Origin: Lentisphaerota bacterium
Lineage (GTDB): Bacteria > Verrucomicrobiota > Lentisphaeria > Oligosphaerales > Oligosphaeraceae
Assembly (NCBI GenBank): GCA_012800625.1
Contig: JAAZIY010000154.1
Coordinates: 1-8,059, forward strand
DNA length: 8,059 nt
Direction of reading: 5' to 3'
The notes beneath the pieces were generated by a model. That model saw only the letters and a list, made by a program, of their open reading frames with translations. It was not told where the DNA came from and did no database searches. Shown piece by piece: positions 6,091-8,059 of this stretch (positions are counted from its first letter, which is position 1; the number at the start of each line of letters is the position of its first letter). Made by a program: the position numbers and the translations under genes.

Positions 6091-7122
6091 TTACATCACT
6101 TTGAACTTCGGCATATCCTGTATATCCACCAGGCCGACGAACCGCCCCTGCTCATCCACCACTAGGACGTCATCTATTTTCCGCTTTTCCAACAGCTTCA
6201 GGATTTCCACCGCCAGCCGGTTTTGTTCGATGCTCACCGGATTTCTCGTCATCACCCCTTCGATTTTCTCCTGCAGCATATTTTCATTCTCGGTAATCCC
6301 CCGTCTAAAGTCGCCGTCGGTAAAAATCCCCAGCAGCTTCTCCTCCTCGTCCACCACGGCTACGGCGCCGCTTTTGGCGGCCGTCATTTTCAGCAGCGCC
6401 TCCCTCACCGACATACCCGGCTTCACCCTAGGCGCAGTATCCCCTTTTCGCATACAGTCCTTCACGCACATAGTAATGCTACGACCTATAGCTCCTGCCG
6501 GGTGCAGCAAGGCATAGTCATTCAGGCCGAAGCGTCTCTGTTCCAGCAGCACCATAGCCAGCGCGTCTCCCAGTGCGGCCAGAGCCGTAGTTGTCGTCGT
6601 CGGCGCCAGATTAAAGGGGCAGGCCTCTTTCGGCACCGGCATTGGCACGCACAACTCCGCCCATGCTGCCAGCTTCGAGTCCACCATGCCGGTCACTGCT
6701 GCCACCTTTACTCCTAGCCGTTTCACTGCTGGCAGCACACCGAGCAGCTCCTCGGTTTCACCGCTATAGCTCACTGCCAGCAGCAGGTCTCCGGCGGCCA
6801 GCCCCCCCAGGTCGCCGTGCATCGCCTCCACCGGATGCAAAAAAATCGCCCGCGAACCAGTGCTAGCCAGCGTAGCCGCAATTTTCCTGCTGATATGCCC
6901 GCTTTTACCCACGCCGCAGAGCACCAGCTTCCCGCCCCCCCGCAGCGTTTCCAGGCTGACCCTCACCAATTGCACGAAGGCCTCCCCCAGTTCCCCTTTC
7001 AGGGCTTGCAGGCCTTCAATTTCGCAGTCCAGCACTGCTCTGGCCCGCTCCAGTATCGAGCCGGACTCCGGAACACAAGCATCTTTCATACCTTTGCCAT
7101 ACCTTATATTAATGATGGACAT
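6091..7122 (-). CDS. kdsD: arabinose-5-phosphate isomerase (KdsD/KpsF family)
   Basis: This cytoplasmic aldose-ketose isomerase interconverts ribulose 5-phosphate and arabinose 5-phosphate, the first step of Kdo synthesis for lipopolysaccharide or Kdo-containing capsule. It has 343 residues against about 330 in E. coli. An N-terminal SIS domain carries GVGKSGHI (70-77, likely catalytic Lys73), MHGD (101-104), SYSGETEE (118-125), PKEACPFNLAPTTTTT (164-179) and HPAGAIGR (207-214, His207). Two CBS domains follow, at about 225-283 and 288-343. The ATG at 7122 is chosen because GGAGG (7130-7134) stands seven bases upstream; the frame stays open to 7197 but without a comparable site. The other kds genes are not adjacent. 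KdsD, GutQ and KpsF paralogues share these motifs, so the biosynthetic KdsD role is the likely but not proven reading. A promoter candidate lies directly upstream. Confidence 0.93.
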   Translation of the reverse strand: MSIINIRYGKGMKDACVPESGSILERARAVLDCEIEGLQALKGELGEAFVQLVRVSLETLRGGGKLVLCGVGKSGHISRKIAATLASTGSRAIFLHPVEAMHGDLGGLAAGDLLLAVSYSGETEELLGVLPAVKRLGVKVAAVTGMVDSKLAAWAELCVPMPVPKEACPFNLAPTTTTTALAALGDALAMVLLEQRRFGLNDYALLHPAGAIGRSITMCVKDCMRKGDTAPRVKPGMSVREALLKMTAAKSGAVAVVDEEEKLLGIFTDGDFRRGITENENMLQEKIEGVMTRNPVSIEQNRLAVEILKLLEKRKIDDVLVVDEQGRFVGLVDIQDMPKFKVM

Positions 7123-7143
7123 CCGACCCCCTCCAAAATCGCT

Positions 7144-7171
7144 ATAATATAATATGTCATTGCCCCAACAA
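7144..7171 (-). promoter_or_regulatory. sigma70-type promoter of kdsD
   Basis: On the minus strand, TTGTTG (complement of 7166-7171) and TATTAT (complement of 7144-7149) are separated by 16 bp. Transcription would start near 7137, giving a very short leader that begins close to the GGAGGGGG ribosome-binding site. The AT-rich run allows neighbouring registers for the -10 element. Confidence 0.4.
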
Positions 7172-7201
7172 GCCCCCAACACGGAATAAGACCGCATTCC
7201 T

Positions 7202-7380
7202 CATGGCGCGAAGCGCCACACTATAGAAGCGCCACACTATAATAACCCCAAGGCGCAGAGCGCCATACTATAATCCTCAGCATGGCGCGAAGCGCCATAC
7301 TATAATAACCCCAGGCGTGGAGCGCGGAGCGCGAAGCGCCTGGGGTACGGACCCCCAAAAAATCAGCGCCTGGAAGGCGC
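7202..7380. repeat. cluster of GGCGC-GCGCC palindromes with TATAAT words
   Basis: Two 24-bp copies differing at one base (7202-7225 and 7281-7304) each contain TGGCGC-GAA-GCGCCA, a six-base-pair stem with a three-base loop, followed by ACTATA. A half-unit, AAGCGCCACACTATA, is tandemly duplicated with a 16-bp period (7211-7225 and 7227-7241). A third hairpin, GGCGC-AGA-GCGCC, lies at 7252-7264. TATAAT occurs at 7238, 7269 and 7301, about 31-32 bp apart. The right side holds a larger inverted repeat (CCCCAGGCG at 7309-7317, CGCCTGGGG at 7337-7345), GGGGT-ACGG-ACCCC (7342-7355) and GCGCC-TGGAA-GGCGC (7366-7380). The cluster lies upstream of both divergent genes, so it is not a shared terminator. 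Confidence 0.85.
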
Positions 7381-7459
7381 CACACACGATCAAAACTTAA
7401 AGTGGCCCCTATTTGTCGGCATAAAACAGCTTTTTTTCAACAAAAAAATCAAATCCGGC

Positions 7460-7488
7460 TTGCATTTCCTTTAATTAGGTTTTATAAT
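7460..7488 (+). promoter_or_regulatory. sigma70-type promoter of the plus-strand coiled-coil gene
   Basis: TTGCAT (7460-7465) and a perfect TATAAT (7483-7488) are separated by 17 bp in an AT-rich setting. Transcription would start near 7495, giving a leader of about 150 nt before the ATG at 7644. This is the best promoter match in the window. Confidence 0.6.
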
Positions 7489-7518
7489 ACCGAGTATGCG
7501 TCGGTAAGTGTGGTATTA
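7485..7518. promoter_or_regulatory. inverted repeat overlapping the promoter -10 element
   Basis: TAATACC (7485-7491) and GGTATTA (7512-7518) are perfectly complementary, and the first arm overlaps the -10 hexamer and likely start region. A smaller inverted repeat, ACCGA-TCGGT (7489-7493 and 7501-7505), shares three bases with the first arm, so the two folds would exclude each other. It could be an operator or an RNA element; the sequence does not decide between these. Confidence 0.35.
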
Positions 7519-7643
7519 TTCCCACCATCTTTAAATACAATTTGCTTCTACAATAATTTTTATATCAAACTGAATTTATCATCAACTCCAGGGCAGCTTC
7601 CAGGGCAAGTCTTCGAGGCTGTCGAAACAGAGAAAGGGAACAC

Positions 7644-8059
7644 ATGAAAACGATCGAGAGCCGCGTCAAATCGCAATTCACTCTGCGAAACTCTACTTTG
7701 AGCCTATTGTCGTTTTTTCTGCTTGCCTTTATTCTTGCCACGCCCTTATTGGCGCAGGCAAGCAAGCAGGAGCTAAAAGCCAGCCAGAAGACCCTTTCTC
7801 AGCTCGAGTCCGGCTATAGCAAGCTGGGCAAAGAGATGCAGAAGATCGAGAAGGGCATCAAGAGCCTGGACGCGCAGATCAACAATGCGCAGACCAAGCT
7901 GGACCGCATTATCAAAAACCGCATCGAGCTGGACCCCAAACGCGCCGTGGCGCAAAAAAAGCAAACCGATGAGCTGCGCAAAACCATCGCCACCCTCCAG
8001 GGCCAAAGAACCACTGAGCTTAGCCGCCTGGCCGAGCTGAGCCGGCAGCAAAGCGCCCA
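7644..8059 (+). CDS. exported coiled-coil protein, N-terminal part (EnvC-like candidate)
   Basis: This is the first 138 codons of a gene that continues past the right edge. The ATG at 7644 follows AAGGGAA with GGG at 7636-7638, a good ribosome-binding site. The product opens with a basic N-region and a hydrophobic core (about residues 18-36, LSLLSFFLLAFILATPLL), then AQA as a likely signal-peptidase I site after residue 39. From about residue 41 on the sequence is rich in Lys, Glu, Gln and Leu with heptad-like spacing (KTLSQLESGYSKLGKEMQKI and onward), which indicates a long coiled coil. This arrangement matches the N-terminus of EnvC/PcsB-type murein hydrolase activators, whose LytM/M23 domain would lie downstream, but other periplasmic coiled-coil proteins look the same. 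It is transcribed divergently from kdsD with its own promoter. Confidence 0.8.
   Translation, partial: MKTIESRVKSQFTLRNSTLSLLSFFLLAFILATPLLAQASKQELKASQKTLSQLESGYSKLGKEMQKIEKGIKSLDAQINNAQTKLDRIIKNRIELDPKRAVAQKKQTDELRKTIATLQGQRTTELSRLAELSRQQSA

Larger units (their letters stand above)
7123..7643. other. 521-nt divergent intergenic region between kdsD and the coiled-coil gene
   Basis: No convincing gene is present. From left to right it holds the kdsD promoter (7144-7171), a GC-rich palindrome cluster (7202-7380) and an AT-rich stretch with the plus-strand promoter (7460-7488). A leader of about 150 nt containing an inverted repeat (7485-7518) and a 12-bp direct repeat (7587-7610) completes it. 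An open frame at 7402-7647 overlaps the promoter and start of the downstream gene and has an implausible composition, so I do not call it. Confidence 0.8.

Noticed and set aside
7402..7647. 81-codon plus-strand open frame upstream of the coiled-coil gene
   Set aside because: It crosses the predicted promoter and ends over the start of the next gene. It has no ribosome-binding site and its composition is that of AT-rich noncoding DNA.
7773..8051. Minus-strand open frame of 92 codons opposite the coiled-coil gene
   Set aside because: The plus strand here carries a gene with a signal peptide, a coiled coil and a good ribosome-binding site. The antisense Leu-rich frame is its shadow.

Overview
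The window carries seven protein genes. Six lie on the minus strand, covering positions 105 to 7122, and one truncated gene runs off the right end on the plus strand. The minus-strand genes, in transcription order from right to left, are kdsD (arabinose-5-phosphate isomerase), psd (phosphatidylserine decarboxylase), an EamA/DMT-type membrane transporter, a short phasin-like coiled-coil protein, folC (folylpolyglutamate/dihydrofolate synthase) and recQ (DNA helicase). The plus-strand gene begins at 7644 and encodes a signal peptide followed by a charged coiled coil, as in EnvC-like or other periplasmic coiled-coil proteins; its C-terminal domain is outside the window.

The gene set points to a Gram-negative bacterium. 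KdsD makes the precursor of Kdo, the inner-core sugar of lipopolysaccharide. Psd makes phosphatidylethanolamine, and the plus-strand product looks exported. The RecQ layout, with the zinc cluster far downstream of the helicase core, recalls RecQ variants I associate with Bacteroidetes and the PVC group. That and the repeat content are only suggestive, and I cannot assign a phylum from this sequence.

Layout. Positions 1-104 are noncoding sequence downstream of recQ. recQ and folC are 23 nt apart and probably cotranscribed. They are separated from the upstream phasin-like gene by a strong minus-strand hairpin terminator (3559-3602). The phasin-like gene has its own plausible promoter (4004-4032). 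The transporter, psd and kdsD follow with intergenic gaps of about 110-155 nt that are largely repeat sequence. kdsD and the plus-strand gene diverge from a 521-nt intergenic region (7123-7643). It holds a promoter for each gene, a cluster of GC-rich palindromes with regularly spaced TATAAT words, and an AT-rich leader.

The genes themselves are mostly housekeeping, and I see no defence system, mobile-element gene, CRISPR array, tRNA or rRNA. The unusual content is the repeat DNA. Six loci carry degenerate CACGAAG/CACTAAG repeats, four of them at or just beyond the 3' ends of genes; in recQ and folC the repeat is read as the last codons. There is also a 9-bp tandem array in the psd leader and the palindrome cluster upstream of kdsD. 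These look like spreading short noncoding repeats. No function can be shown from this window alone.
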